A stretch of 45,988 bases of DNA from an uncultured Oscillospiraceae bacterium (GTDB taxonomy: Bacteria > Bacillota > Clostridia > Oscillospirales > Oscillospiraceae): the NCBI GenBank assembly GCA_934655875.1, contig CAKUHB010000021.1, forward strand, positions 1-45,988. The letters run 5' to 3'. The translations under genes and the position numbers were made by a program. Shown here one piece after another: positions 15,099-23,534 of the stretch. The notes under the pieces are model-generated. The model made no database searches, was not told where the DNA came from, and saw only the letters and a program-made list of their open reading frames with translations. Within the stretch, counting starts at the first letter, position 1, and each line of letters starts with the position of its first letter.

Positions 15099-16872
15099 GG
15101 TTCTCCTCCTTTTCCCGGACGATCGGCAGAACCAGCATCACCATCGTCCGCTTCCCCGGCGAGGAATAGTATTTCATCGCGGCATCGGGGCCGAAGAACA
15201 GCTGCAGGCGCTCACTCACGTTATAGACGCCGATCTTGCTGCTCTCGCCGTCCGCTTCCTTCTTCTCGAGGATCGTCGCCAGCTGCTCCTGCGTCATGCC
15301 GACGCCGTCGTCCTCTACCGTGATGAGGAGCCGATCCTCCTCCAGGAGCGTCTCAATGCGCACCGTTCCGCCGCCCTGCTTGAGCTTGATGCCGTGGTAG
15401 ATCGCGTTTTCCACCAGCGGCTGCAAAACGAGCTTCGGCAGCAGGCAATCGCCCGTCTGCGGATCCATGTCGATCTCGTATTGCAGCTTTTCGTTGTAGC
15501 GCATTTTCTGGATGGTCAGGTAGCTGCGCACATGCGCAAGCTCCTTTTCGAGCGTGTTGGTATCGGAGCCGTCGCCGATCGACGAGCGCAGCAGCTGCGC
15601 CAGCGCGCTCGTCATCTCCACGACCTCCTCGTTTCGTCCGGCGTGGCTCATCCAGATAATCGAATCGAGCGTGTTATAGAGAAAATGCGGCTGGATCTGC
15701 GCCTGCAGCGCCTTCCATTCGCTCTTGCGCTTCTGCTCCTCAATGCGCAGCCGCTCATCCATGAGATCCGCCGTCTTGGCGATCATGTGGTTGAAGCTGT
15801 CCGAAAGCTGCCCAAGCTCCGTGCGCGACGACACGCTGCAGCGCACATGCAGATCGCCGTCCTCCACGCGCTGCATAGTCTGCGTCAGCTTGCGGATCGG
15901 CTCGGCGACCGAGACAGACAGCCGCACAGAAAACAGCAGCGCCAGCACCAGCGCCAGCACAGCGATCCAGAGATAGGTCTTGTAGATCCGATCCTGATTG
16001 CGCAGCAGCTCCTGCGTGTAGGCAGCGCCCACCGCTGTCCAACCCGTCGCTTCCGACTCGCACGCAACATAGAGCCTGCGCGCCGCGCCCTTGCCGGAGA
16101 GGATCCGGCCGTTTTCCGCGGCCAGGATTTCTTCTACATTTTCCTGCTTCAGACCCGCGTAAATGAGATCCTGCTGCGGGTGCCAGAGGATGCCGCCGCT
16201 CTGGTCGATGATGTAGATATAACCGCGGTTGCCAAGATCCACGGCGGCGCACAGCCGGTCGATGATCTGATAGTTGAGATCGACCAGCAGAACGCCCTGC
16301 ACCCGTCCTGCCCGGTCGAGCACTGCGCGGGAGATCGATACGACCCAGTTATACTGCCCCGCGATCAGGTTCTCCACGCGCGACGAGGAGACCTGCACCT
16401 CCTCCGGATTTGCCAGCGCACCGGTGTACCAGTCCGCCTTCTGATAGCCGGAGGACGTGTTCAGCTGCGCGTCCGCAGAGCCGAACAGCGCGCCGCCCGA
16501 CTGCGGGATGAGCGCGATGGCCGTGATCTCCGAGCGGATCTTCTGCGCGGCGGCGAGCTGCTGCTGGGCGGACGCGCAGATCGCGTCGGTCAGCACGTGC
16601 TCGTTCGCAGCCGTCAGGTAAGCCGAGACCACGTTGTTATCCACGATAAAATCGGAGATATCCTTCATATACTCGACATACATGTCGATCTCCGCGTTGA
16701 CGCGCAGGATGAGCTGGCCGGTATAATCGGTCGCGTTTCCCAGCAGCTCATTGGTCGAAGCGTTGATCGACACATACGTCATGGCCGCCGTGATGACGAG
16801 GATCAGCAGCATGAAAAGCGCCACAATGCGCGTGCCGATCGAATGCGGGGAAAAAAGTCTGCCGGTCTTCAT
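15085..16872 (-). CDS. YesM-type sensor histidine kinase
   Basis: A 595-residue membrane kinase. TM1 is near residues 14-34, an extracellular dCache-like sensor spans about 40-290 (with DWYTGAL and 'GYIYIIDQSGGILWHP'), TM2 is near 299-320 and HAMP at about 320-373. The His-kinase domain has H396 in LQAQIQPHFLYNTLDSIIWM, the N box in PLVENAIYHGIK and the G box in VEDDGVGM. These are the marks of the Sensor_lytS/YesM class, which pairs with AraC-type response regulators. The ATG overlaps the regulator stop codon by 4 nt (ATGA). The sugar-binding lipoprotein overlaps its 3' end, so the ligand is probably sensed through that protein. Confidence 0.92.
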   Translation of the reverse strand: MKTGRLFSPHSIGTRIVALFMLLILVITAAMTYVSINASTNELLGNATDYTGQLILRVNAEIDMYVEYMKDISDFIVDNNVVSAYLTAANEHVLTDAICASAQQQLAAAQKIRSEITAIALIPQSGGALFGSADAQLNTSSGYQKADWYTGALANPEEVQVSSSRVENLIAGQYNWVVSISRAVLDRAGRVQGVLLVDLNYQIIDRLCAAVDLGNRGYIYIIDQSGGILWHPQQDLIYAGLKQENVEEILAAENGRILSGKGAARRLYVACESEATGWTAVGAAYTQELLRNQDRIYKTYLWIAVLALVLALLFSVRLSVSVAEPIRKLTQTMQRVEDGDLHVRCSVSSRTELGQLSDSFNHMIAKTADLMDERLRIEEQKRKSEWKALQAQIQPHFLYNTLDSIIWMSHAGRNEEVVEMTSALAQLLRSSIGDGSDTNTLEKELAHVRSYLTIQKMRYNEKLQYEIDMDPQTGDCLLPKLVLQPLVENAIYHGIKLKQGGGTVRIETLLEEDRLLITVEDDGVGMTQEQLATILEKKEADGESSKIGVYNVSERLQLFFGPDAAMKYYSSPGKRTMVMLVLPIVREKEENHAET

Positions 16873-18380
16873 CTGGCGTCCTCCCGGTACTGCTTCGGCG
16901 TCATGCCCTCGCGCCGCCGGAACGTCAGAGAGAAGTAATGCGGGTCGGCAAAGCCGATGCGCTCGGCGATCTCATACGTGCACAGACCGGTCTCGCGCAG
17001 AAGCTCCTTCGCCTTTTCCATGCGCAGATTCGTCAGATATTCCACAAACGACTGGCCGGTCTTTTCCTTGAAGACCGCGGAAAAATAGCTCCGGCTGACG
17101 CCCAGATGCTCCAGAACGTCCGGCAGCTTCAGATCGCTGTCGGCATAATGCTCGTTGACGTATTCCACGGCCATCCGGCCGCAGCGATCCGCAGGCGTGT
17201 CGTTCTGCTGCGACTGGCACTGCAAAATATATCCCTCCAGCCGCTCGACGGACAGCCGCACCTCCTCCAGCGAGCATCCCGCCTGCGGCAGGAGCATCTC
17301 CGGCGCGCGCCGCAGCTGCTCGCGCGTCAGGTGCGACGCCATCAGGATCTGTAACCGCTGCAAAACCGTGCGGCACTCATCTATATGCACGCGCCGCCGG
17401 CGCATGCAGGTAAAAAGCGTTCCCGTCAGCTCCAGCGCGCGGTTCGCCGCGCCGGATTGCAGCGTGGATGCGATCATCGCCGCCGTCGGGCAGTCGTCGG
17501 TCTGCAAGGAGCCGGACGCCTTGCGCAGCTCCGGGTCAAATAATAACGTCTGTCCGGACGAAAACGCGTAGCCCAGCGCGTGCTGTGCTTCCTGCGCAGA
17601 CTGCCGCAGGCCCTCCAGCCCGCTGTATGCCCCGCCGATCCCGACCGGAACGGCGTGCTTTTCCAGCTGCGCGCACAGCTGCCGCGCACCGGCCGCCGTC
17701 CGTGCCATGAGCTCCGCCGGATCCTCGCCGCTCACAAGGAGCATCGCGTGCTGATCCTCCAGCACGCGGAACTGTGCCGGCACGCACAGCTGCACGATCT
17801 GCGCTTCCTCCAATGGCGGCTGTCCCTCCGGCAGCGCCGCAAGCACGACGGCGTGCGTCCTGCCGCCAAACGCCAGACCGGCTTCCCGCGTCGCTTCGTT
17901 CAGCTCCTGCGGCGGCTCCGGCTGCAACAGGCTCTGGAAAAAGCGCTCCTTCAGCACCTCGCCAGCCACGGCAGCACGGCTGTAGACGCCCTGCCGCTCG
18001 CGCTTTTCCGACAGCTCCGCGGCAAGTCCCCGCAGCAGCTGATCAAATTCCCGCGGGCTGACCGGCTTGAGAAGATAGTCGTGCACGTGATACCGGATGG
18101 CCTTCTGCGCATAGGAAAACTCGCTGAAGCCCGTCAGAACGACGACAATGGTCTCCGGACGCGTCTCATAGATGTGCTGCGCCAGCTCCAGTCCGTCGAC
18201 AAACGGCATGCAGATATCCGTGATCACGACGTCCGGCTTCAGCGCTTCCAGCTGCTCCAGCGCCTGCTGCCCGTTTTCGAACACATGCGGCGCGGCAAAG
18301 CCAAACTTTCCCCAGTCGGTGTTCTGCGCCATGGATTCGCGGACAAGCATCTCGTCCTCCACCAGCATGATCTGATACAT
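16869..18380 (-). CDS. YesN-type response regulator with AraC DNA-binding domain
   Basis: A 503-residue regulator. The receiver domain (about 1-120) begins MYQIMLVEDEMLVRESM and has the phospho-acceptor D55 in VVITDICMPFVDGLEL. A long central region leads to a C-terminal AraC double helix-turn-helix (DVLEHLGVSRSYFSAVFKE and EIAERIGFADPHYFSLTFRR). The frame opens at 18452, but ATG 18380 starts the receiver and has AAGGAGGG 9 nt upstream. It is the first gene of the regulator-kinase-lipoprotein operon. Likely target: the direct repeats in front of the rbs operon at 13976-14006. Confidence 0.92.
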   Translation of the reverse strand: MYQIMLVEDEMLVRESMAQNTDWGKFGFAAPHVFENGQQALEQLEALKPDVVITDICMPFVDGLELAQHIYETRPETIVVVLTGFSEFSYAQKAIRYHVHDYLLKPVSPREFDQLLRGLAAELSEKRERQGVYSRAAVAGEVLKERFFQSLLQPEPPQELNEATREAGLAFGGRTHAVVLAALPEGQPPLEEAQIVQLCVPAQFRVLEDQHAMLLVSGEDPAELMARTAAGARQLCAQLEKHAVPVGIGGAYSGLEGLRQSAQEAQHALGYAFSSGQTLLFDPELRKASGSLQTDDCPTAAMIASTLQSGAANRALELTGTLFTCMRRRRVHIDECRTVLQRLQILMASHLTREQLRRAPEMLLPQAGCSLEEVRLSVERLEGYILQCQSQQNDTPADRCGRMAVEYVNEHYADSDLKLPDVLEHLGVSRSYFSAVFKEKTGQSFVEYLTNLRMEKAKELLRETGLCTYEIAERIGFADPHYFSLTFRRREGMTPKQYREDAR

Positions 18381-18491
18381 CCGGCAGCCCTCCTTTTGCT
18401 CTTTGTTGTCAGTGTACAATACCCGCTCCGAAATTGCAACCAAATTGAGCATTTCGCCGGTTTCCCATTTCCGCCGCCGCTTCCAACATTT

Positions 18492-18544
18492 TTCGGCACT
18501 GCCGAATATGTGATGTTGCTGAAAGTCGTTCGGCGTGATATACT
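18492..18544 (+). promoter_or_regulatory. iclR promoter and upstream inverted repeat
   Basis: TTGCTG 18516-18521, 17-nt spacer, TATACT 18539-18544. Just upstream is the 15-bp inverted repeat ttcggc-act-gccgaa (18492-18506), a possible IclR or regulator site in the region shared with the divergent response-regulator operon. Confidence 0.6.
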
Positions 18545-18583
18545 GAAAATATCATACATCGTTTCATGTCTGGAGGTATCCCC

Positions 18584-19354
18584 ATGGCTGAATCCGAAGG
18601 AAAAACCATACATTCTGTTGCAAAAGCGATCCGGCTGCTGGATCTTCTGACCGCCAGCGGGCAGCCCGCTTCCCTGACGGAGCTGTACCAGAAGACCGGC
18701 TGGCCCAAGAGCACCATCCACGGGCTTCTTTCCACCATGCGCGAGTCCGGTCTCATTGAGCAGACAGCCAACGGCCGCTACTGGCTCGGCATCCACCTGT
18801 TTGAATACGGCTGCGCCGTCTCCAATTCGTGGGACATCGGCGCGATCGCCCGGCCGCACATGCAGGCCATCTGCAATGAGCTTGGCGAGAGCGTCTTCCT
18901 GTCCGTCTTTGACCGCGCATCGGTCGTGACGCTTGCGGAGGAGGAATCCCGCGCGAGCCTTCGCGTCGTCTCCGAGGTCGGCGCGCGCCTGCCGGTTCAC
19001 TGCACCTCGCAGGGCAAGCTCTTCCTCGCAAACATTTCCCCGGCGGAGTGCCGCCGGATCCTGACGCACACGGAGCTGAAAGCCTTCACGCCGCACACGC
19101 TCACCACGCTCGAGCAGTTCACGCCCGAGCTTGGCCGCATCCGCGATCAGGGCTACGCCGTCGAGAACGGCGAATATAAGGTCGGTCTGCGCTCGGTCTC
19201 CGCACCGGTCTACGACGTCACTGGCGAGGTGCGCTACGCCATCGGCTGTGTCGGCATGTTCCGGCAGGTGCAGTCCGACGAATTTCTCCATGCCATCCGC
19301 CTTGTCTGCGCCGCCGGCGAAGCCATCTCCCGCTCGATCGGGTATCGGGGATAG
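18584..19354 (+). CDS. IclR-family transcriptional regulator
   Basis: A 256-residue IclR-type regulator. The N-terminal winged helix-turn-helix is KAIRLLDLLTASGQPASLTE followed by KSTIHGLLSTMRESGLIEQ. The C-terminal effector domain carries 'GESVFLSVFDRASVVTLAEE', LPVHCTSQGKLFLAN and 'GYAVENGEYKVGLRSVSAPV'. ATG 18584 is preferred over 18566 because GGAGGT sits between them, 8 nt before it. The family regulates sugar-acid, aromatic and acetate catabolism; no target can be named. It stands alone, divergent from the two-component operon, and may act on the shared upstream region. Confidence 0.9.
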   Translation: MAESEGKTIHSVAKAIRLLDLLTASGQPASLTELYQKTGWPKSTIHGLLSTMRESGLIEQTANGRYWLGIHLFEYGCAVSNSWDIGAIARPHMQAICNELGESVFLSVFDRASVVTLAEEESRASLRVVSEVGARLPVHCTSQGKLFLANISPAECRRILTHTELKAFTPHTLTTLEQFTPELGRIRDQGYAVENGEYKVGLRSVSAPVYDVTGEVRYAIGCVGMFRQVQSDEFLHAIRLVCAAGEAISRSIGYRG

Positions 19355-19414
19355 CGTCGGAAGCAGAGCTTACGAAACGAAGCCTTGCTTATTCTGACGC
19401 TCTGTTCCTCCTTG

Positions 19415-19449
19415 TTCCATGCAGACCGCTTCGCTGGGTCTGCATGGAA
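19415..19449. other. Long intergenic inverted repeat
   Basis: A 13-bp perfect stem (19415-19427 with 19437-19449) around a 9-nt loop. It is not followed by a T run, so it is not a standard terminator. It lies between the iclR stop codon and the real terminator at 19474. Confidence 0.6.
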
Positions 19450-19473
19450 GTCCATTGACATGTTTGCATACGA

Positions 19474-19512
19474 AACCGCGGAGCGCCGAATGGCGCTCCG
19501 CGGTTCTTTTTT
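19474..19512 (+). terminator. iclR terminator
   Basis: A 14-bp perfect stem (19474-19487 with 19492-19505), 4-nt loop, then six T residues. It touches the stop codon of the convergent small gene. Confidence 0.9.
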
Positions 19513-19765
19513 ATTCTGCCGGGCGTCTTGCGCCCGGATCCAATGCTTTGCCGCAGTGCGGGCAGGTCTCGCCGTCGCTGCGGCCGAGATGCCGGCCGCA
19601 GAACGGACAACGCCACAGCGCCGCATAGGCGATCGCATAGCCCGCGGCAAACGCCGCGGCCAGAAGAAAATACACAGGCTTTGACAGCCCGCCGCCAATC
19701 AGCAGGCAGGCCACCGTCAGGGAAAGCAGCACAAACAGCAGGATCTTCACCGATTTCAGATGCAT
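19511..19765 (-). CDS. Small membrane protein with C-terminal zinc ribbon
   Basis: An 84-residue protein. Two hydrophobic helices (about 7-27 and 31-50) are followed by a four-cysteine zinc ribbon, CPFCGRHL ... CPHCGKAL (residues about 53-75), then a short basic tail. AAAGGAGG lies 8 nt before the ATG. No function is recognised; such proteins are common in Clostridia as uncharacterised membrane zinc-ribbon proteins. It is convergent with iclR and stands alone. Confidence 0.75.
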   Translation of the reverse strand: MHLKSVKILLFVLLSLTVACLLIGGGLSKPVYFLLAAAFAAGYAIAYAALWRCPFCGRHLGRSDGETCPHCGKALDPGARRPAE

Positions 19766-19884
19766 TCCGAACGCCTCCTTTTTCCGTCTTGCATCCGTTC
19801 ACACAATGGTTGGCTTTCTGTTTATAGTATAGCACATCACACTGAAACCGTACACCACTCCTGAAAATTTTTATGCACTCTGCC

Positions 19885-21663
19885 CTATTTTTCCTGCGCG
19901 TCGATGCGCTCCTTGAGGTCGTTGAGATAGACCCAGCGCTCCATTCTCTCGTCCAGCTGCGCGCTCAGCCGCTCCTGCTCGTCTGTCAGCTCCTGCAAGC
20001 GGACATAATCGCTGCCGCAGGCCGTCTGCGCCTGCCGGCACGTCTCGAGCTGCTGCTCCAGCGCGGCGATCTCGCCGTCGATGGTCTCAAATTCCCGCTG
20101 CTCCTTATAGGAAAATTTCAGTTTTTTCTCCCGCGGCCGCTCCGGCTGCGGTTTTTTTGCTTCTTCCTGCTTTTTTGCTTCCTCCGGTACGCGCTTGCGC
20201 ATCCAGTCCGACCAGTTGCCGGTAAAAATTTCGACCGGCCCGCCGCCGCGCACCTCAAAGACCGTGTCCGCCATCTTGTCAAGGAAAAACCGGTCATGTG
20301 AGACGGTGATAATCGGCCCCGGAAAGCTCTGCAAATAATCCTCGAGGATCGACAGCGTCGTTACGTCCAGATCGTTGGTCGGCTCATCCAGCAGCAGCAC
20401 GTTCGGCGCGGCCATCAGGACAGACAGCAGATACACCCTCCGCCGTTCGCCGCCGGAGAGCCTGCCGATCGCCATCTGCTGCAAGTCCGGCGGGAAAAGA
20501 AACCGCTCCAGCATCGTCTTGGCCGAGAACGTCCCTTCGTCGGTCTTGACCTCGTGCGCAATGCCGTAGATAAAGTCAAAGACCTTCTGGTTCAGATCCA
20601 GCTCGCGTCCCTCCTGTGAGAAGTGGCCGATGCGGACCGTCTCGCCCAGCTCCACCGTGCCGCTGTCAGGCTTCAGCTCGCCCGCGATCAGGCGCAGGAG
20701 CGTCGATTTGCCCGCGCCGTTGCGCCCGACGACGCCGATACGGTCTGCGCGCAGAACGCCGTAGGAAAAGTCAGAAATAACAGGCTTGCCGTCATAGCAC
20801 TTTCCGGCATGCTCCAGCGTGATGATCTTTTTGCCGAGCCTGCTGGACGCCGCCGCCATCTGGACGGCGCTGTCCGTTTCCGGCGCTTTTTGCGCAAGCA
20901 GCGTCTCATAGCGGTCAATGCGCTCCTTGCTCTTGGTGCTCCGCGCCTGACAGCCGCGCAGGATCCACTCCCGCTCCACACGCAGAATGGACTGCCGCTT
21001 GCGCTCGGACGCTTCCGCCATCTGTGCGCGCTGCTCCCGCAGCTCCAGATAGCGGGAATAGTTGGCCTCGTAGTGATAGAGCTTTCCGCGGGAAAGCTCG
21101 GTGATGTGATTGACGACGCGCTCGAGGAAATACCGGTCGTGCGTCACCATAACAAGCCCGCCCTTGAATCTGCGCAGCCAGTCCTCCAGCCACTGCACCA
21201 TTTCGGTGTCCAGATGGTTCGTCGGCTCGTCGAGGATCAGCACGTCCGCCGGATGAATGAGCGCCGCGCACAGCGCAACGCGCCGCCGCTCGCCGCCGGA
21301 AAGCGTCCCGATGCGCCGTTCGGTATCGGAAAGCCCCAGCCGCATGAGCATGGCCTTTGCTTCGTACTCGCTCACCTCGCGGTACTGCGGCGGCATGCTG
21401 GAGAGCACCTGCTCCAGGATGGTCGCCTTGTCCTGCATCTGCGGGTTCTGCTGCAGCATGCTGACCTGCAGGTTCGGCTTGCGGGCGATCGTGCCGCTGT
21501 CAGGCGGCAGCTGCCCTGCGATCACGCGCAGGAACGTCGATTTTCCCGTTCCGTTGATGCCGATGACGCCCGTTTTGTCGCCCTCTTTGAGATAAAAATC
21601 CACGTCCTGCAGCAGCTGGCGGCTGCCGAAATTGATGTTCAGATGCTCTGCCGATATCAGCAT
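19885..21663 (-). CDS. ABC-F family ATPase (Uup-like, with C-terminal coiled coil)
   Basis: ABC-F proteins act on the ribosome rather than in membranes. The 592-residue protein has two NBDs: Walker A GINGTGKSTFLR and GRNGAGKSTLLR, signatures LSGGERRRVAL and LSGGERRRVYL, Walker B VLILDEPTNHLD and VLLLDEPTNDLD. A charged linker (YSRYLELREQRAQMAEASER) lies between them. After the second NBD comes a basic linker (KKQEEAKKPQPERPREKK) and a coiled coil (about 520-592), as in Uup-type proteins. ATG 21663 has AGGAGG 8 nt upstream; the longer frame to 21702 lacks support. It may be a housekeeping translation factor or an antibiotic-protection type; the sequence does not decide. Confidence 0.9.
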   Translation of the reverse strand: MLISAEHLNINFGSRQLLQDVDFYLKEGDKTGVIGINGTGKSTFLRVIAGQLPPDSGTIARKPNLQVSMLQQNPQMQDKATILEQVLSSMPPQYREVSEYEAKAMLMRLGLSDTERRIGTLSGGERRRVALCAALIHPADVLILDEPTNHLDTEMVQWLEDWLRRFKGGLVMVTHDRYFLERVVNHITELSRGKLYHYEANYSRYLELREQRAQMAEASERKRQSILRVEREWILRGCQARSTKSKERIDRYETLLAQKAPETDSAVQMAAASSRLGKKIITLEHAGKCYDGKPVISDFSYGVLRADRIGVVGRNGAGKSTLLRLIAGELKPDSGTVELGETVRIGHFSQEGRELDLNQKVFDFIYGIAHEVKTDEGTFSAKTMLERFLFPPDLQQMAIGRLSGGERRRVYLLSVLMAAPNVLLLDEPTNDLDVTTLSILEDYLQSFPGPIITVSHDRFFLDKMADTVFEVRGGGPVEIFTGNWSDWMRKRVPEEAKKQEEAKKPQPERPREKKLKFSYKEQREFETIDGEIAALEQQLETCRQAQTACGSDYVRLQELTDEQERLSAQLDERMERWVYLNDLKERIDAQEK

Positions 21664-21728
21664 GATAGTCCTCCTGCGCGCGGTTTTTCTCCATTCTATC
21701 ACACCGCGGCCAAGAACGCACGCCCTTC

Positions 21729-21757
21729 TTGCATTTTGGTCGCACGTCTGCTATCAT
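21729..21757 (+). promoter_or_regulatory. Promoter of the HAD-amidohydrolase pair
   Basis: TTGCAT 21729-21734, 17-nt spacer, TATCAT 21752-21757, ending 35 nt before the GTG start. Confidence 0.6.
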
Positions 21758-21792
21758 GAGGGCAAAAATCAAGGAAAAGAGGGGGATTCCCT

Positions 21793-22641
21793 GTGGAGCC
21801 TGTCAAGCTGCTGGCGCTCGATCTGGACGGGACGCTGCTAAATTCAAGCAAAGAGCTGACGCCGCGCACGCGCGCGGCTCTGTACGCTGCGGCGGAAGCC
21901 GGCGTGGAGATCGTGCCGACGACCGGCCGTTTCTTTACCGGCATGCCGGAGGTCATTCAGAAGCTGCCGTTTCTGCACTACGCCATCACCATCAACGGCG
22001 CGCAGGTCTATGATATCCGCGAGAAAAAAGCCGTCAGCACGGCGGAGATCCCGCTGGAGACGGCGCTGCGCGTTCTGGAATATCTCGACGGCTTCCCCGT
22101 GATCTACGACTGCTATCAGGACAACTGGGGCTGGATGACGCGCAGCATGCAGGAAAACGCCGCCGCGTTCATCCCGATCGACCACTCTCTGCGCATGGTG
22201 CGCGAGCTGCGCACGCCGGTGAGCGAGCTCAAGGCTTATCTGCGGGAGCAGAACCGCGGCGTTCAGAAGCTCCAGCTGTTCACGCCGGACAATGCACTGC
22301 GCGGCAGACTGCTCACAGATCTCGCGGCGCGGTTCGGCTCTTTGAGCGTCAGTACGTCCATGCCCTGCAACATTGAAATCAACGACGCGCACGCCAATAA
22401 GGGCGAAGCCATCGCGGCGCTCGCCGCCTATCTCGGTCTTCCCATGGCGCAAACCATGGCCATCGGCGACGGGCTGAACGACCGGAGCATGATCGAAATG
22501 ACCGGCGTCGGCGTCGCCATGCAGAACGCCTGCCCGGAGGTCCTGTCCATTGCCGACGAGATCACCGCCAGCTGCGACGAGGACGGCGCGGCCATCGCCA
22601 TCGAGCGGCACTGCGTGCCGGAAGCGGCGAACCATGATTGA
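21793..22641 (+). CDS. HAD-superfamily phosphatase, Cof type (IIB)
   Basis: A 282-residue Cof-like hydrolase, typically a sugar-phosphate phosphatase of broad specificity. Motif I is LLALDLDGTLLN (nucleophile and general acid Asp), motif II lies near 'PTTGRF', Lys of motif III is in ANKGEAIAAL and motif IV is MAIGDGLNDRSMIE. The cap domain spans about residues 85-180. The start is GTG 21793 with GAGGGGG upstream; it has its own promoter. It overlaps the amidohydrolase gene by 8 nt, so the two are co-translated. Substrate unknown. Confidence 0.88.
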   Translation: MEPVKLLALDLDGTLLNSSKELTPRTRAALYAAAEAGVEIVPTTGRFFTGMPEVIQKLPFLHYAITINGAQVYDIREKKAVSTAEIPLETALRVLEYLDGFPVIYDCYQDNWGWMTRSMQENAAAFIPIDHSLRMVRELRTPVSELKAYLREQNRGVQKLQLFTPDNALRGRLLTDLAARFGSLSVSTSMPCNIEINDAHANKGEAIAALAAYLGLPMAQTMAIGDGLNDRSMIEMTGVGVAMQNACPEVLSIADEITASCDEDGAAIAIERHCVPEAANHD

Positions 22642-23485
22642 CTGTCATATTCATATGATCCTTGACGGGATCTGGTGGAAGGACGCCATCGCCCGCCATC
22701 AGGACGGCGTGCAGGAGCAGGCCGTGCGCGAAACGCTCCGGCAGTATCAGCTGCGCGGCTATACGTATCTGCGCGACGGCGGCGACCGCTGGGGCGTGTG
22801 CGCGCTTGCCGCCCGGCTCGCGCCGGAATACGGCATCCGCTATCGTATGCCCACCTTCCCTATCTACAAAGCCGGGCACTACGGCAGCTTCATCGGCCGC
22901 GGCTTTGACACGCCGGACGAATACCGCGCGCTTGTGGCCGAAGCGAAAGCCGAGGGAGCCCATTTTATCAAGCTCATGATCTCCGGCCTGATGGACTTTG
23001 ACCACTACGGCGTCATCACCGGGCAGCCGCTGGCCGAACGCGAGATCCGCGCCATGATCGCCATGGCGCACGACGCAGGGTTTTCCGTCATGGCGCACGC
23101 CAACGGCGACAGTGCCGTCCGCGCGGCGCTGCTGGGCGGCGTCGACTCCATTGAGCACGGGGCGTATCTGTCCGATGAGACGCTCGCACAGCTCGCGGAG
23201 AGCAGCGCCGTCTGGGTACCCACGCTGGTCACGATCAGCAACCTGATCGGCTGCGGCCGCTTCCCGGACGAAGTCCTGAAGCTGCTTCTGCAATATCAGC
23301 TTGCCGCCGTCCGAAAATCCGCCGCCCTCGGCGCAAAAATCGCCTGCGGCAGCGACGCCGGCGCGTACCGCGTCCTGCACGCGCAGGGCGGACTGGACGA
23401 GCTTGCGCTCCTGCGCCGCGCACTGGGGCCCGATGCCGACCGCATCCTCGCCGCCGGAGCCGCCGCCATTGAAGCCAGATTCTGA
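22634..23485 (+). CDS. Metal-dependent amidohydrolase
   Basis: A 283-residue amidohydrolase-superfamily protein with a full binuclear-type site: H5 and H7 in MIDCHIHM, K113 in HFIKLMISG (a candidate for carboxylation), H155 in VMAHANGD, H175 in SIEHGAY and D241 in CGSDAG. The pattern is that of the imidazolonepropionase/prolidase-like group. The ATG lies inside the end of the HAD gene (8-nt overlap), so the product probably works with or after that phosphatase. Substrate cannot be named. The frame extends upstream to 22550, but only the ATG at 22634 starts with the metal motif at the usual place. Confidence 0.83.
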   Translation: MIDCHIHMILDGIWWKDAIARHQDGVQEQAVRETLRQYQLRGYTYLRDGGDRWGVCALAARLAPEYGIRYRMPTFPIYKAGHYGSFIGRGFDTPDEYRALVAEAKAEGAHFIKLMISGLMDFDHYGVITGQPLAEREIRAMIAMAHDAGFSVMAHANGDSAVRAALLGGVDSIEHGAYLSDETLAQLAESSAVWVPTLVTISNLIGCGRFPDEVLKLLLQYQLAAVRKSAALGAKIACGSDAGAYRVLHAQGGLDELALLRRALGPDADRILAAGAAAIEARF

Positions 23486-23493
23486 GATGATAA

Positions 23494-23526
23494 ACGCCCC
23501 CGCCGCATGGATGCGGCGGGGGCTTT
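23494..23526 (+). terminator. Terminator after the amidohydrolase gene
   Basis: A 13-bp perfect GC-rich stem (23496-23508 with 23511-23523) followed by ttt. The T run is short; the stem is very stable. It lies between convergent genes. Confidence 0.75.
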
Positions 23527-23534
23527 GCATGTTC

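Noticed and set aside
12317..16938. Long plus-strand frames opposite rbsA, the lipoprotein and the histidine kinase
   Set aside because: Antisense shadows in GC-rich DNA. They lack ribosome sites and family motifs, while the minus-strand products are complete.
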